The notes below the pieces were generated by a model that worked only from the letters and a program-made list of their open reading frames with translations, was not told the origin of the DNA and made no database searches. This document shows positions 16,686 to 25,393 of a stretch of 31,452 nt of DNA, piece by piece. Within the stretch, counting starts at the first letter, position 1. Each line of letters starts with the position of its first letter. This DNA comes from Spirochaetales bacterium (GTDB lineage Bacteria > Desulfobacterota_D > UBA1144): positions 1-31,452 of the forward strand of contig PCAG01000014.1 in assembly GCA_002730475.1 (NCBI GenBank), read 5' to 3'. Made by a program: the position numbers and the translations under genes.

Positions 16686-17772
16686 CAATAGAGATCCAAG
16701 AAAACTCTTTGTATTCCTAATCTTAGTCTTATCCATTTTTGGCATGATTATGGTTTTTAGCTCTAGTTCGGTCAGCTCTATGGAAATACATGCCGATGAA
16801 TTTTATTTTCTCAAAAGACACACTTTTTTTCTTTGTGTAGGACTAATAATATTTACATTCTTCACAAAAATTAATACAGGCATTCTGAAAAAATATTATA
16901 AAAGTCTTTATATCGTTGGCATCATTATGTTGGCCTTGGTTTTTCTGCCGGGATTAGGGAAGGAAGTTGGTGGTGGAACAAGATGGATCAATCTAGGCCC
17001 TTTGTCTTTTCAGCCAATTGAGATTTCAAAATATATGCTATTAATTTTTATTGCAAACCATCTGGCAACAAAGAGTGGGAGAATCAAAGAATTCAAGATT
17101 GGTGTGGTCTCCGCAATTCTTCCATGCTTACCTTACGCTTTGCTTTTAATATTACAGCCCGATTTGGGCAATACAGTTCTTCTGCTCAGCACAATTTTTG
17201 CAATGATAATAATATCGGGCGCTAGACTATCTCATATAGTCTCCATCTTCATATTTTTATCCTCATTATTTGCAAGTTTAATCTGGATTGCACCCTACAG
17301 AATGCAAAGATTGTTGTCCTTCATGGATCCATTCGCAGATCCAACGAATTCTGGATATCAGGTAGTCCAATCTTATGTGGCATTTGCAAAAGGAAAATTT
17401 TTTGGAGTTGGATTAGGCAATAGCTCTCAAAAGTTATTCAATTTACCTCATCAACATAATGATTTCATATTTGCTATTATTGCTGAGGAACTAGGGTTCG
17501 TTGGGAGCTTCATTGTAATTTGTCTTTTTGGACTTTTAATTTACAGTGCTTTTAGAATGCTAGAAAGAGCAAAAGATACCTTCTCAAAGAATTTAATCGC
17601 CGGGATTACGGTCATAACTTCTTTGCAAATTATAATAAATATTTCGGTTACCGTGGGACTAATGCCGCCAAAAGGGATTCCATTGCCATTTATAAGCTAT
17701 GGCGGAAGTTCTCTGATTTTTACATTGCTTGCAATGGGATTAATCCTGGCTTTAGATAAGAAAAGGAAGTGA
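16666..17772 (+). CDS. ftsW: FtsW, septal peptidoglycan glycosyltransferase (SEDS family)
   Basis: SEDS-family membrane polymerase that, with FtsI, makes septal glycan from lipid II. I start it at ATG 16666 (368 residues), giving a short basic cytoplasmic tail (MLKNYLSNRDPRKLF) before the first helix. A longer frame from TTG 16618 would add 16 residues without family support. Conserved blocks: GGGTRWINLGPLSFQPIEISK near 89-109, QPDLGNT, PYRMQRLLSFMDPFADPTNSGYQ near 208-230, a loop ending HNDFIFAIIAEELG near 262-275 that keeps the catalytic aspartate region, and PPKGIPLPFISYGGSSL. About ten membrane segments. Overlaps murD by 20 bases and murG by 4. GGAG lies 15 bases from the ATG, unusually far. 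Confidence 0.95.
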   Translation: MLKNYLSNRDPRKLFVFLILVLSIFGMIMVFSSSSVSSMEIHADEFYFLKRHTFFLCVGLIIFTFFTKINTGILKKYYKSLYIVGIIMLALVFLPGLGKEVGGGTRWINLGPLSFQPIEISKYMLLIFIANHLATKSGRIKEFKIGVVSAILPCLPYALLLILQPDLGNTVLLLSTIFAMIIISGARLSHIVSIFIFLSSLFASLIWIAPYRMQRLLSFMDPFADPTNSGYQVVQSYVAFAKGKFFGVGLGNSSQKLFNLPHQHNDFIFAIIAEELGFVGSFIVICLFGLLIYSAFRMLERAKDTFSKNLIAGITVITSLQIIINISVTVGLMPPKGIPLPFISYGGSSLIFTLLAMGLILALDKKRK

Positions 17773-18869
17773 AAAGAATAATAATAGTTTTGGGAGCTAC
17801 CGGTGGTCATATATTTCCTGGAATCTCCATTGCGGATACTTTAAAAAAAACGAACAAGGAAGTTGATATATTATTTGTCAACACTAGCAACCTAAATATC
17901 GGGCTCTCAGAGCTAAAACTAAATCATAAGTTGGTAAAAATTGATTCTCTGGGGTTTAAGGGAAAATCAATCATGTTGAAAGCAAAATCATTGTTTACAT
18001 TAATTAAATCAATTATTCAATCAAATCAAATCCTCGACGAATTCAAAGCTGACGCAATAATTGGAACTGGTGGCTTCGTTTTTCTCCCCGTATGTTTAAG
18101 TGGATATTTGCGAGGTATTAAAACATTTGTTATAGAAGGAAACTCCGTGCCAGGATTGGCCAACAAAATAATTGCAAGTTTCTGCAAAAATATTTTTATA
18201 AGTTTTGAGGAATCAAAAAAATATTTTCCAAGAAAAAAATGTATAACAACAGGCTACCCGACGCGCGATTTTGGCATAACTACTTCCAAAAAGAAGAGAT
18301 ACGATTTATTAATTTTGGGCGGTAGTCAGGGATCTAAATCCCTTAACTCTAAAATGCTATTCGCCGTTGAAAATATATTAGAAAAAATCTCTGGTAATCT
18401 TACAAAAAGCAATGATACATTTTCTATTATTCATCAAACTGGCATCGCGGACCAAAAGAGGGTAGAAAACTCTTATGCAAATCTCAAGAAAAAGCATGCC
18501 TTCCTAGAATTTCAAACATTTGAATTTATTACAAATCTCGAAGATTTTTATCCTAGCACTAGAGTTTTAGTATCTCGCGCTGGGGCAAGCACGATAAGTG
18601 AAAGCCTTAGGTTCCCACTTTTTTCAATTCTTATCCCTATTAAGGATTCAACAAATAACCATCAACATTTGAATGCAGTAGAGCTGTCCAACAAGAAGCT
18701 TGCAGAAATCCATTTGGAAAGCCAAGAGAGTTCCGTTCTTTGTAATAAAATTATTAATTTTCTTTATAATGATGAAATAAGTTCGGTTTATCTAAAATCA
18801 AAGCAAAAAATACTTAAAGATAAAAATTCAGCAGAACAAATATGTGAAAAAATCCTGGAGATGCTTTGA
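17769..18869 (+). CDS. murG: MurG, lipid II-forming N-acetylglucosaminyltransferase
   Basis: Peripheral inner-membrane GT-B (GT28) enzyme transferring GlcNAc from UDP-GlcNAc to lipid I. It has 366 residues. The first glycine loop is GATGGHIFPG at 9-18, then IIGTGGFVFLP near 95-105, the EGNSVPGLANK stretch (the family usually has EQN at its start), the C-domain loop LGGSQGSKSLN near 179-189, HQTG, SRAGASTISE near 269-278 and KDSTNNHQHLNA. The start is GTG at 17769, overlapping the ftsW stop as GTGA; it places the first strand exactly where the family has it. It overlaps murC by 4 bases. Confidence 0.96.
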   Translation: MKRIIIVLGATGGHIFPGISIADTLKKTNKEVDILFVNTSNLNIGLSELKLNHKLVKIDSLGFKGKSIMLKAKSLFTLIKSIIQSNQILDEFKADAIIGTGGFVFLPVCLSGYLRGIKTFVIEGNSVPGLANKIIASFCKNIFISFEESKKYFPRKKCITTGYPTRDFGITTSKKKRYDLLILGGSQGSKSLNSKMLFAVENILEKISGNLTKSNDTFSIIHQTGIADQKRVENSYANLKKKHAFLEFQTFEFITNLEDFYPSTRVLVSRAGASTISESLRFPLFSILIPIKDSTNNHQHLNAVELSNKKLAEIHLESQESSVLCNKIINFLYNDEISSVYLKSKQKILKDKNSAEQICEKILEML

Positions 18870-20245
18870 AGAAGAAGAAAATAAATAAAATTCACTTTGT
18901 AGGAATTGGGGGCATCGGAATGAGCTCCCTCGCTCAATTTCTCTTAAACAAGAATTATACAGTCAGCGGCTCAGATGTCTCAAGAAATTCCTTAACAAAC
19001 AAATTAGCAAGTAAAGGATGTACAATTTTTACAAAACATGATTCAAGCAATATTGATAATCAAGATTTAATAATTTGTTCATCAGCCATAGATAAGACAA
19101 ACCCTGAGATACTCGAAGGGAAAAAGAAGAGGATTAAAATTATAACAAGAGGAGAGGCCCTGGGATTTTTTACAAAAGACAATAAGAATATATCAATTTC
19201 TGGGTGTCACGGAAAGAGCACAACAACCTCCATGGTTCATTTCTTGCTCAATAAGGCCGGGCTTAATTCAACATTGTTTCTTGGAGCAATAGATCGCAAG
19301 TTAAAATCTAACTTTTACTACGGCAATTCTTCACTTTGTGTTATTGAGGCGGACGAAAGCGATAACAGTTTAAATTATCTTAATTCATTTATTTCAGCGA
19401 TAACCAATATTGACAACGACCATCTAGATTTTTACAAAACCAAGAAGAATCTCAATGACGCATTTAAAAGATTTGCAATTTCAGCAAAGTCAAAATGTGT
19501 GGTTAATAATGACTGTAAAATACTAAAGAATTTGACAAAAAACATTACTTCCAAAAAAATAATAAAATTCGGGCAGCTTGATACCAAATCGAATGACTAT
19601 TCTTTTAAAATCTTAAAAGATGTAGAAAAATCAAGATTTGCAATATTTAAAAGAGAACATCTTGTTGGTTTCTTTGTATCTAAATTAAGTGGTGAATATA
19701 ATATTTACAATTCTGTGTGCTCAATAATTATTGCTTTAGAGATGGGTGTTAGTGTTGAGCAAATAAAGAAATCTCTGAGATTCTATACGCCTCCATCAAG
19801 ACGATTCGAAACTATATTGAATACTAAGTCTCTGACAATCATAGATGACTACGCTCATCATCCTAGTGCTATTAAAGCAATTAGAAAAAGCCTAGGAGGA
19901 TACTTTCAAAATAAAAATGTTATCTTAGTTTTTCAACCCCATAGATTTTCAAGAACAAAAATTTTGTTCAAGGATTTTATTGAGGAGCTCTCATTGTGGA
20001 AAAATGTATATTTAGTGGATATATATTCAGCATTTGAAAAAACCAATAGCATTTTGGACTCGGTGCACCTTTACAAAGAAATAAAAAAATCAAATAATAA
20101 AATTAAGTATTTTTCTAATAATGAGTTGTTGGTAGATAAAATTCTTTCTGAATCAAGAAAAAAAGACAGTTTAGTTATAACAATGGGAGCCGGGAATATA
20201 AGAGATGTCGGATCGAGTATCAAAAAAAGAATTACAAATTCTTGA
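18866..20245 (+). CDS. murC: MurC, UDP-MurNAc:L-alanine ligase
   Basis: First Mur ligase, adding L-alanine to UDP-MurNAc. It has 459 residues. The N-terminal Rossmann motif is HFVGIGGIGMSSLA at 10-23. The P-loop at 113-120 reads GCHGKSTT, whereas most MurC have GTHGKTT, keeping the diagnostic HGK. EADESDNSLNYL and TNIDNDHLDFY in the middle domain and IIDDYAHHPSAIKA plus FQPHRFSRT in the last domain are all typical. The start is TTG overlapping the murG stop (TTGA), with GGAG 5 bases upstream. It shares 41 bases with murB, the longest overlap in the cluster. Confidence 0.96.
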   Translation: MKKKKINKIHFVGIGGIGMSSLAQFLLNKNYTVSGSDVSRNSLTNKLASKGCTIFTKHDSSNIDNQDLIICSSAIDKTNPEILEGKKKRIKIITRGEALGFFTKDNKNISISGCHGKSTTTSMVHFLLNKAGLNSTLFLGAIDRKLKSNFYYGNSSLCVIEADESDNSLNYLNSFISAITNIDNDHLDFYKTKKNLNDAFKRFAISAKSKCVVNNDCKILKNLTKNITSKKIIKFGQLDTKSNDYSFKILKDVEKSRFAIFKREHLVGFFVSKLSGEYNIYNSVCSIIIALEMGVSVEQIKKSLRFYTPPSRRFETILNTKSLTIIDDYAHHPSAIKAIRKSLGGYFQNKNVILVFQPHRFSRTKILFKDFIEELSLWKNVYLVDIYSAFEKTNSILDSVHLYKEIKKSNNKIKYFSNNELLVDKILSESRKKDSLVITMGAGNIRDVGSSIKKRITNS

Positions 20246-21122
20246 AGATTTTCTTAAGCAAAGAAAAATCTCATTCATTAAAGATTATGATATGGGAGAT
20301 TATTCTTCATGGAAAGTTGGTGCAATAACAAAGATTATAATTTTCCCCGACGATATTGATACATTTAAAGAATGTATTTTAGAGCTTAAGAGAACAAATA
20401 TTAATTTTTTTATTACTGGTAACGCAACTAATACCTTGTTTCTTAATTTATTTAGGACCGTTATAATCAGTACAAAAAAATTAAAGGTAATTGAATTTGT
20501 TACAGAGGACGAACTTGTAGCTGATTGTGGCTGCCCATTGAATCTAATATTAAATAAATCGCTAGGAAAAGGTCTCGTAGGATTTGAGTTTTCTACGGGA
20601 ATACCGGGCACCGTTGGTGGAGCGCTAATAACCAATGCCGGGGCAAATGGAGGATCAATATCAGATTGCCTGAAGTCAATTTTCTTTCTTAAAGATGATA
20701 AAGAAATCGAGGTTCTAAAAAATGAAATTCAATTTGACTATCGATGGAGCTCTATTAAGAAGAGCGATGTCATAACAAGAGCGAAGTTTAAATTACATAA
20801 GGGCAATGTAGCTTCAACTAAAGCAAAGATTGCCGCATATATTAAACACAGAAACGAAACACAGCCAGTCCAGTACCCAAGCGCCGGAAGTGTATTTATG
20901 AACGACGAAGAAGTTGCGGCAGGAAAACTTATAGAAGATTTAGGTCTTAAAGGTCTAACCGTTGGTGGGGCACAAGTATCAAACCTACATGCTAATTACA
21001 TAATCAATACCGGGGGTGCTAGCGCTAATGATATTAGAGACTTGATTAATAAAATACAAAATGATTGTCAAGTAAGACGTGGTATCCATCTTAAGACCGA
21101 AGTAAGAATTGTAGATGAATAG
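20205..21122 (+). CDS. murB: MurB, UDP-N-acetylenolpyruvoylglucosamine reductase
   Basis: FAD- and NADPH-dependent reductase that makes UDP-MurNAc. It has 305 residues and a type II layout. Visible: SSWKVGAITKIIIFPDD near 34-50 (FAD domain entry), FEFSTGIPGTVGGALITNAGANGG at 127-150 (split here as FEFSTGIPG, TVGGAL, NAGANGG), YRWS at 179-182, the proton-donor serine in AGSVF (S229), AGKLIEDLGLKG, GGAQVSNLHANYI and the C-terminal glutamate in KTEVRIV (E299). The first FAD loop reads ITGNATNTL at 70-78 instead of the usual GGGSN-containing loop. The ATG is 41 bases inside murC. It overlaps ftsQ by 8 bases. Confidence 0.95.
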   Translation: MSDRVSKKELQILEDFLKQRKISFIKDYDMGDYSSWKVGAITKIIIFPDDIDTFKECILELKRTNINFFITGNATNTLFLNLFRTVIISTKKLKVIEFVTEDELVADCGCPLNLILNKSLGKGLVGFEFSTGIPGTVGGALITNAGANGGSISDCLKSIFFLKDDKEIEVLKNEIQFDYRWSSIKKSDVITRAKFKLHKGNVASTKAKIAAYIKHRNETQPVQYPSAGSVFMNDEEVAAGKLIEDLGLKGLTVGGAQVSNLHANYIINTGGASANDIRDLINKIQNDCQVRRGIHLKTEVRIVDE

Positions 21123-21807
21123 AATAAGAAGATTTTTTTTAGTCTTTATAGCTATAACAGTAGGCCTTTACCTGTATTTTCCCGTTTTCTGCTTTGTGAA
21201 AGAAGTCAAAGTAGAAGGAAATGTGTTTGTTAGCAAAGATGAAATTATTCAGACATCCGAACTACTAGGAAAGCTGTTTACCATAATTAACAAGAAAGAG
21301 ACGGAAAGGAAATTGTCATCAATTAAGATGCTTCGAGTTGTAGAATTCAAACAAGAAAATTTTGATAGCATTAAGATACATGTGCAAGAAAAAGAGATTA
21401 TAATGCTCGGGCATATTAGAAATAAGATTGGTCATATCGATTCTGAGAACAACTTTATTGTCGACCTAAAGGATTATGTAGGAGTAAATTTTCCTATTTT
21501 TAATTCCGACTCCATACAGAATATAGAATTTGGGGTGGAAATTTTAAACTTATTAGTTGATGAGGGACTCTTTACCGTTAAAGAAATATCTGAGATTACC
21601 TATAATGAGATAATAGGGATTACTGTCTTTGTTTCGGACAATGTAAAAATCTATTTTGGTAAAAATGAGCTCAAAGTGAAAATAAAAAATCTAAAAAAAA
21701 TTCTAGAGGGTGGGAGGCAAGAAACAGAGAAGCCCTGTTTCATCGATATAAGCAATATACGAAAGGGAATCGTAAACTACAAATGCAAACCACAAAAGGT
21801 ATTGTAA
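21115..21807 (+). CDS. ftsQ: FtsQ/DivIB-type division protein
   Basis: Bitopic inner-membrane divisome protein linking FtsL/FtsB to FtsWI. It has 230 residues: short basic cytoplasmic N-terminus (MNRIRR), a membrane helix at about 7-27 and a periplasmic POTRA domain beginning VKEVKVEGNVFVSKDEII at about 28-45 and running to about 96, followed by the FtsQ beta domain. Sequence similarity is weak, as usual for the family, but the POTRA start and the position between murB and ftsA are decisive. The ATG overlaps murB by 8 bases. No ddl precedes it, unlike in many proteobacterial clusters. Confidence 0.92.
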   Translation: MNRIRRFFLVFIAITVGLYLYFPVFCFVKEVKVEGNVFVSKDEIIQTSELLGKLFTIINKKETERKLSSIKMLRVVEFKQENFDSIKIHVQEKEIIMLGHIRNKIGHIDSENNFIVDLKDYVGVNFPIFNSDSIQNIEFGVEILNLLVDEGLFTVKEISEITYNEIIGITVFVSDNVKIYFGKNELKVKIKNLKKILEGGRQETEKPCFIDISNIRKGIVNYKCKPQKVL

Positions 21808-21846
21808 ATTATAATCTTTAGGATTATAATGGCTAAAAATGGCTGA
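21808..21846 (+). promoter_or_regulatory. Hairpin and five-codon leader frame before ftsA
   Basis: A perfect 9-bp inverted repeat (ATTATAATC at 21808-21816, GATTATAAT at 21822-21830) with a 5-base loop starts right after the ftsQ stop. The only Shine-Dalgarno-like element, AGGA (21819-21822), straddles loop and 3' arm. It lies 6 bases before an ATG at 21829 that opens a five-codon frame (MAKNG, stop TGA 21844-21846), but 16 bases before the ftsA ATG at 21839. That stop overlaps the ftsA start region, so the short frame could feed ribosomes to ftsA. The two ATGGCT starts are 10 bases apart, as after a small duplication. Confidence 0.45.
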
Positions 21847-23074
21847 AAATAATATCATAGTCGGGCTAGACGTTGGAACAACAAAAATTATGTGCTTGGT
21901 TGCAGAGGTTTCCGGTTCTGGTGACGTCGAAATAATTGGCGTAAACGAGCAACCCTCGAAAGGTCTTCAAAGAGGGATTGTATTAAATATCGAAAGCACA
22001 GTTAAATCCATTAGGCAAGCTATCGTAGACGCAGAGAAAATGGCAGGGACTGAAATAGCAAATGTTATTGTTGGAATTGCAGGTGGTCACATAAGAAGTA
22101 TAAATGGGCATGGAATGATTACATTGCGCAATCGTGAGGTTACTAGAAAAGACTTAGATAGGGTTATCGAATCTGCCACCGCCGGAGCTCAACCCGCCGA
22201 TAGAGAAGTAATACACGTAATGCCACAAGAATTTATTGTTGACGGTGAAAGAAAAATAAAAGATCCGGTTGGGCTATATGGAGTTAAGTTGGAAGCCAAG
22301 ATTCATATGGTAACCGCTCAAGTTACACAAGCACAAAATCTTGTAAAATGTGTTCACCAAGCAGGTCTTGATGTCCAGTCTCTAGTGTTAGAACAAGTAG
22401 CATCAAGCGAAGCCGTGCTAACTCCCGACGAAAGAGACGTAGGGGTCGTGCTCCTTGATTGCGGTGGAGGAACAACGGATATAGCGGTCTTTTGTGACGG
22501 GTCGATTAAATATACAAGCAATATCACCATCGGTGGCGACTTTCTAGATAATGATATTTCTTTTGGTTTAGGGTCATCCAAAAAGGATGCAAAAGAAATA
22601 AAAGAAAGGTATGGAATTGCTTCGGCTGACTTAGTAGACCAAGATGAAGATATTAGAATAGACAAAATCGCTGGCTCTGGAAGAAAGAAAGTCAGCAAGG
22701 TAGAGCTAGCTAATATAATAGAGCCAAGGCTAGAAGAAATATTCACTATGGCTAGAAGAGAAATCATGAGATCAGGTTACTACGATATGCTTCCCGCAGG
22801 TTGCGTAATCACAGGAGGCTCGATGGCAATTGAAGGAGCTGACTATCTAGCTCAAAAAATTCTCAGTATGCCGGTCAGACTAGGACTCCCATCACAAATC
22901 TCCGGTCTTGAGGATCTTGTTTCTACACCTGCATGTGCAACAGGGGTAGGATTATTAATATGGGGGGCAAAGAACCAAGTAACTGGAAAAAATCAAAAAA
23001 TCAGGATTAGAGAGGCCCAGGTCTTCAAAAGAGTCATGGCGACCATGAAAACGTGGTTCTCAGACCTTTTTTAA
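21839..23074 (+). CDS. ftsA: FtsA, actin-like membrane anchor of the Z ring
   Basis: Actin-family ATPase that tethers FtsZ to the inner membrane and recruits later divisome proteins. It has 411 residues (E. coli 420). Phosphate 1 motif GLDVGTTK at 9-16, the SHS2/1C region starting near residue 85, phosphate 2 motif LLDCGGGTTDIAVF near 204-217 and the adenosine motif ITGGSMAIEGADYLA near 326-340. The C-terminus (RVMATMKTWFSDLF) is the amphipathic membrane-binding helix. An in-frame TAA at 21827-21829 excludes a longer start, so ATG 21839 is the only sensible one, although its best Shine-Dalgarno is 16 bases away. Confidence 0.97.
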   Translation: MAENNIIVGLDVGTTKIMCLVAEVSGSGDVEIIGVNEQPSKGLQRGIVLNIESTVKSIRQAIVDAEKMAGTEIANVIVGIAGGHIRSINGHGMITLRNREVTRKDLDRVIESATAGAQPADREVIHVMPQEFIVDGERKIKDPVGLYGVKLEAKIHMVTAQVTQAQNLVKCVHQAGLDVQSLVLEQVASSEAVLTPDERDVGVVLLDCGGGTTDIAVFCDGSIKYTSNITIGGDFLDNDISFGLGSSKKDAKEIKERYGIASADLVDQDEDIRIDKIAGSGRKKVSKVELANIIEPRLEEIFTMARREIMRSGYYDMLPAGCVITGGSMAIEGADYLAQKILSMPVRLGLPSQISGLEDLVSTPACATGVGLLIWGAKNQVTGKNQKIRIREAQVFKRVMATMKTWFSDLF

Positions 23075-23104
23075 TTAATCTTTTTTCTATCTTTTTTGTA
23101 ATTT

Positions 23105-23132
23105 TGTTATATAATTATACCAAATATGGTAT
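23105..23132 (+). promoter_or_regulatory. Candidate ftsZ promoter with overlapping palindrome
   Basis: The 107 bases between ftsA and ftsZ form the longest gap inside the cluster. TGTTATATA at 23105-23113 fits an extended -10, and TATAAT is also readable at 23110-23115; no good -35 is visible. Just downstream, ATACCA (23117-23122) and TGGTAT (23127-23132) form a perfect 6-bp inverted repeat with a 4-base spacer, placed where transcription would start. This looks like an operator for a dimeric regulator. A second palindrome, ACTATATATAGT, lies near 23150-23161. Confidence 0.45.
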
Positions 23133-23181
23133 GCTGTCTTCGAAGTGCTACTATATATAGTTGTAGTTAGAGGTGTCAATT

Positions 23182-24396
23182 ATGCCAACTTTTGAGTTCT
23201 CGGCCCAAAGTGGAGTTTCTGGTTCACAGAAGGAAAATCTATTTCAAAATTTAGGTGCTAAAATTAAAGTTGTTGGTATTGGTGGTGCCGGAGGAAATGC
23301 CGTCAATAGTATGATTGATGAAAATATTGGCGGAGTTGAATTTATAGCCATAAATTCCGATTTTCAAGATTTACAGCAATCCAAAGCACAGCGGATAATC
23401 CAAATAGGAAAAAACATTGCGAAAGGTCTTGGTGTTGGTGGAGACCCAGTCTTAGGTAGTGACTGCGCAAAAGCTGATCAAAATGATATCATGGAAGCCG
23501 TTCAAGGGGCCGACATGGTCTTTGTAACCGCCGGTATGGGTGGCGGTACTGGCACTGGCGCCTCGCCAGTGGTGGCAAAGCTAGCAAGGGAGTCCGGTGC
23601 GCTTACAATAGCTATTGTTACTAAGCCTTTTGAATTCGAAGCCGAGAAGAGATTAGTGCAAGCAGAACAGGGGATTAAAGATTTAACTCAAGAAGTAGAT
23701 TCCATTATTGTAATTCCTAATGATAAATTAAATGAAGTACAACAAATAACTGGCATACTAGAATCGTTTAAGGCTGCCGATAATGTCCTTGCAAGAGCTG
23801 TTAGAGGAATAGCAGATATAATTGTCGGATCAGGTTTTATAAATGTGGACTTTGCCGATGTAAAAAAGATAATGCAGGAGAGTGGTGGCAAAGCTCTTAT
23901 GGGCACGGGTGATGGAGAAGGGACTTCAAGAGCAGTTGAAGCTGCTGAGAATGCAATTACGAGCCCGCTTCTCGAAGACATATCTATCGATGGAAGCACC
24001 GGTATTCTTATCAACGTTACCGCTTCGAGCAATTTCACAATAGACGAACTCAATGAGGCCTGTAATCATATAAAAGCTAAGGCAAGCTCAGATGTCGAAC
24101 TTATTTTTGGTTTAGTTATTGACGAGACTATGGGAGAAAAAGTAAGAATTACCGTAATTGCTACTGGTATCGATGGTAGTATGAAACGCCCAGTTCGAGA
24201 AATGCCGGTCGAAGAAGTCGAAGAAGATAAACATCAGGTAAGTTTCAATCTGGAAAGCGCTATTGATGACGAAACTTTATCTGACGAGCATGCATCAAAT
24301 GGAAATGGTGATAGTAATGATCTCGATGACCACCATCCTTTAGGGGACGATGAACATTTTGAAATCCCTGCCTTTATCAGAAAACCTAAGAAATAA
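23182..24396 (+). CDS. ftsZ: FtsZ, tubulin-like division GTPase
   Basis: Polymerises into the Z ring. I start it at ATG 23182 (404 residues), 7 bases after GAGGT; a GTG at 23173 in the same frame overlaps that ribosome-binding site and is unlikely. GTPase features: [16 protein letters not shown] near 30-45, the tubulin signature GGGTGTG near 117-123, [19 protein letters not shown] and [19 protein letters not shown] with the T7 and synergy region. After about residue 325 comes an acidic variable linker (about 340-390) and then the conserved C-terminal peptide [11 protein letters not shown] that binds FtsA and other partners. Its stop is one base from the rsfS stop on the other strand. Confidence 0.98.
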   Translation: MPTFEFSAQSGVSGSQKENLFQNLGAKIKVVGIGGAGGNAVNSMIDENIGGVEFIAINSDFQDLQQSKAQRIIQIGKNIAKGLGVGGDPVLGSDCAKADQNDIMEAVQGADMVFVTAGMGGGTGTGASPVVAKLARESGALTIAIVTKPFEFEAEKRLVQAEQGIKDLTQEVDSIIVIPNDKLNEVQQITGILESFKAADNVLARAVRGIADIIVGSGFINVDFADVKKIMQESGGKALMGTGDGEGTSRAVEAAENAITSPLLEDISIDGSTGILINVTASSNFTIDELNEACNHIKAKASSDVELIFGLVIDETMGEKVRITVIATGIDGSMKRPVREMPVEEVEEDKHQVSFNLESAIDDETLSDEHASNGNGDSNDLDDHHPLGDDEHFEIPAFIRKPKK

Positions 24397-24397
24397 A

Positions 24398-24742
24398 TTA
24401 TTCTCCAATATGAATTATTGAGGCATCTTCCCATAAGGATTCTAGTTGAAAATATGCTCTGGTTTTTCTATGAAATATATGAATCAAAATATCTCCTAAA
24501 TCAAGAACAATCCAGTCCCCATCGCTTAAACCTTCCACTCTAATTCGTATACTTAGTTCATCTTTTAATTCTTTTAATATGGAATCCGCCAAGGCTCTCA
24601 CCCCTCTCTCAGAATTCGTGTGGGCAAGGACAAAATAGTCAGCGACGGACGATACTTTGCTCACATCAAGAATAGTTATATCTTCCGCTTTTCTCTCAAG
24701 TAATCCAAAGTAAATGGTCTCAACAATATCTAATGTCTTCAT
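24398..24742 (-). CDS. rsfS: RsfS, ribosomal silencing factor
   Basis: Small protein that binds ribosomal protein uL14 and blocks subunit joining during starvation. It has 114 residues, typical for the family (105-120). Diagnostic segments are the start (VETIYFGLLERKAEDITILDVS), the central SVADYFVLAHTNSERGVRALAD, and the end GDWIVLDLGDILIHIFH followed by RAYFQLESLW. Its ATG overlaps the nadD stop by 4 bases (ATGA); nadD-rsfS is a common bacterial pair. Its 3' end abuts ftsZ with one base between stops. Confidence 0.96.
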   Translation of the reverse strand: MKTLDIVETIYFGLLERKAEDITILDVSKVSSVADYFVLAHTNSERGVRALADSILKELKDELSIRIRVEGLSDGDWIVLDLGDILIHIFHRKTRAYFQLESLWEDASIIHIGE

Positions 24743-25392
24743 GAAAGATACAATTTATTATCAAAGATGTATTCAAAAATGCCCACAGGTAAGAACTTCT
24801 TTGCCTCACTATATTTCTTTTCCATGAACATGGTTTTTATTTCAGCAGAAGATATTGCTATCTTCTTTTTTAAATTATAAAGAACAACCATCTTTTCCGA
24901 AGGGTTTTTTAGAAAAATCTTTTCTTGATAAGTTCTTGATTTATAGAAATTTCTATTCTCTAGAAGCCATTTATTAACATCAGTCATATAAGGAGGTCTT
25001 ATGGGGACAACAACATTAACCAACTCTTTTATTGCTTCTGGTTTATGCCAGGTTTGGAAATTTAAGAATTGGTCGCTCCCTAGAATAAAAAAAAGCTTTT
25101 CGTTTTTTTTATAGCTCTTTTTTATCTTATTGAGTGTATCAAAAGAATAATGAATATTATCCGGGGTACTTTCGAAATCAATTATTTCGTAATTAAAAGA
25201 TTTGTGAATTGCAATATCAATCATGGCACACACGGATTCGAAACTGAGTTGCCTACCTTCTTTATAATGTGAATTTGCATTTGGTACAATTAAAACCTTG
25301 TCAATATCAAGGCCTTTTTGGATTTCATCCATCATGGATAAGTGCCCAATGTGTATTGGGTTGAACGTTCCGCCTATAATGCCTATTCTCAT
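24739..25392 (-). CDS. nadD: NadD, nicotinate-nucleotide adenylyltransferase
   Basis: Transfers AMP from ATP to nicotinate mononucleotide in NAD synthesis. It has 217 residues. The nucleotidyltransferase motif GGTFNPIHIGH is at 7-17, LIVPNANSHYKEG sits in the substrate loop near 35-47, LGSDQFLNFQTWHKPEAI near 99-116 is typical of NadD, and the second ATP motif is ISSAEIK near 180-186, where the usual form is ISSTxIR. It lies one base after ribD and overlaps rsfS by 4 bases. Confidence 0.96.
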   Translation of the reverse strand: MRIGIIGGTFNPIHIGHLSMMDEIQKGLDIDKVLIVPNANSHYKEGRQLSFESVCAMIDIAIHKSFNYEIIDFESTPDNIHYSFDTLNKIKKSYKKNEKLFFILGSDQFLNFQTWHKPEAIKELVNVVVPIRPPYMTDVNKWLLENRNFYKSRTYQEKIFLKNPSEKMVVLYNLKKKIAISSAEIKTMFMEKKYSEAKKFLPVGIFEYIFDNKLYLS

Positions 25393-25393
25393 A

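Noticed and set aside
22354..22767. 137-codon frame on minus antisense to ftsA
   Set aside because: A shadow of ftsA, which is complete and conserved over this stretch.
23067..23100. T-rich runs after ftsA as a terminator
   Set aside because: No GC-rich stem precedes the runs; it is just AT-rich spacer.
23173..23181. GTG start for ftsZ
   Set aside because: This GTG is part of the ribosome-binding site serving ATG 23182.
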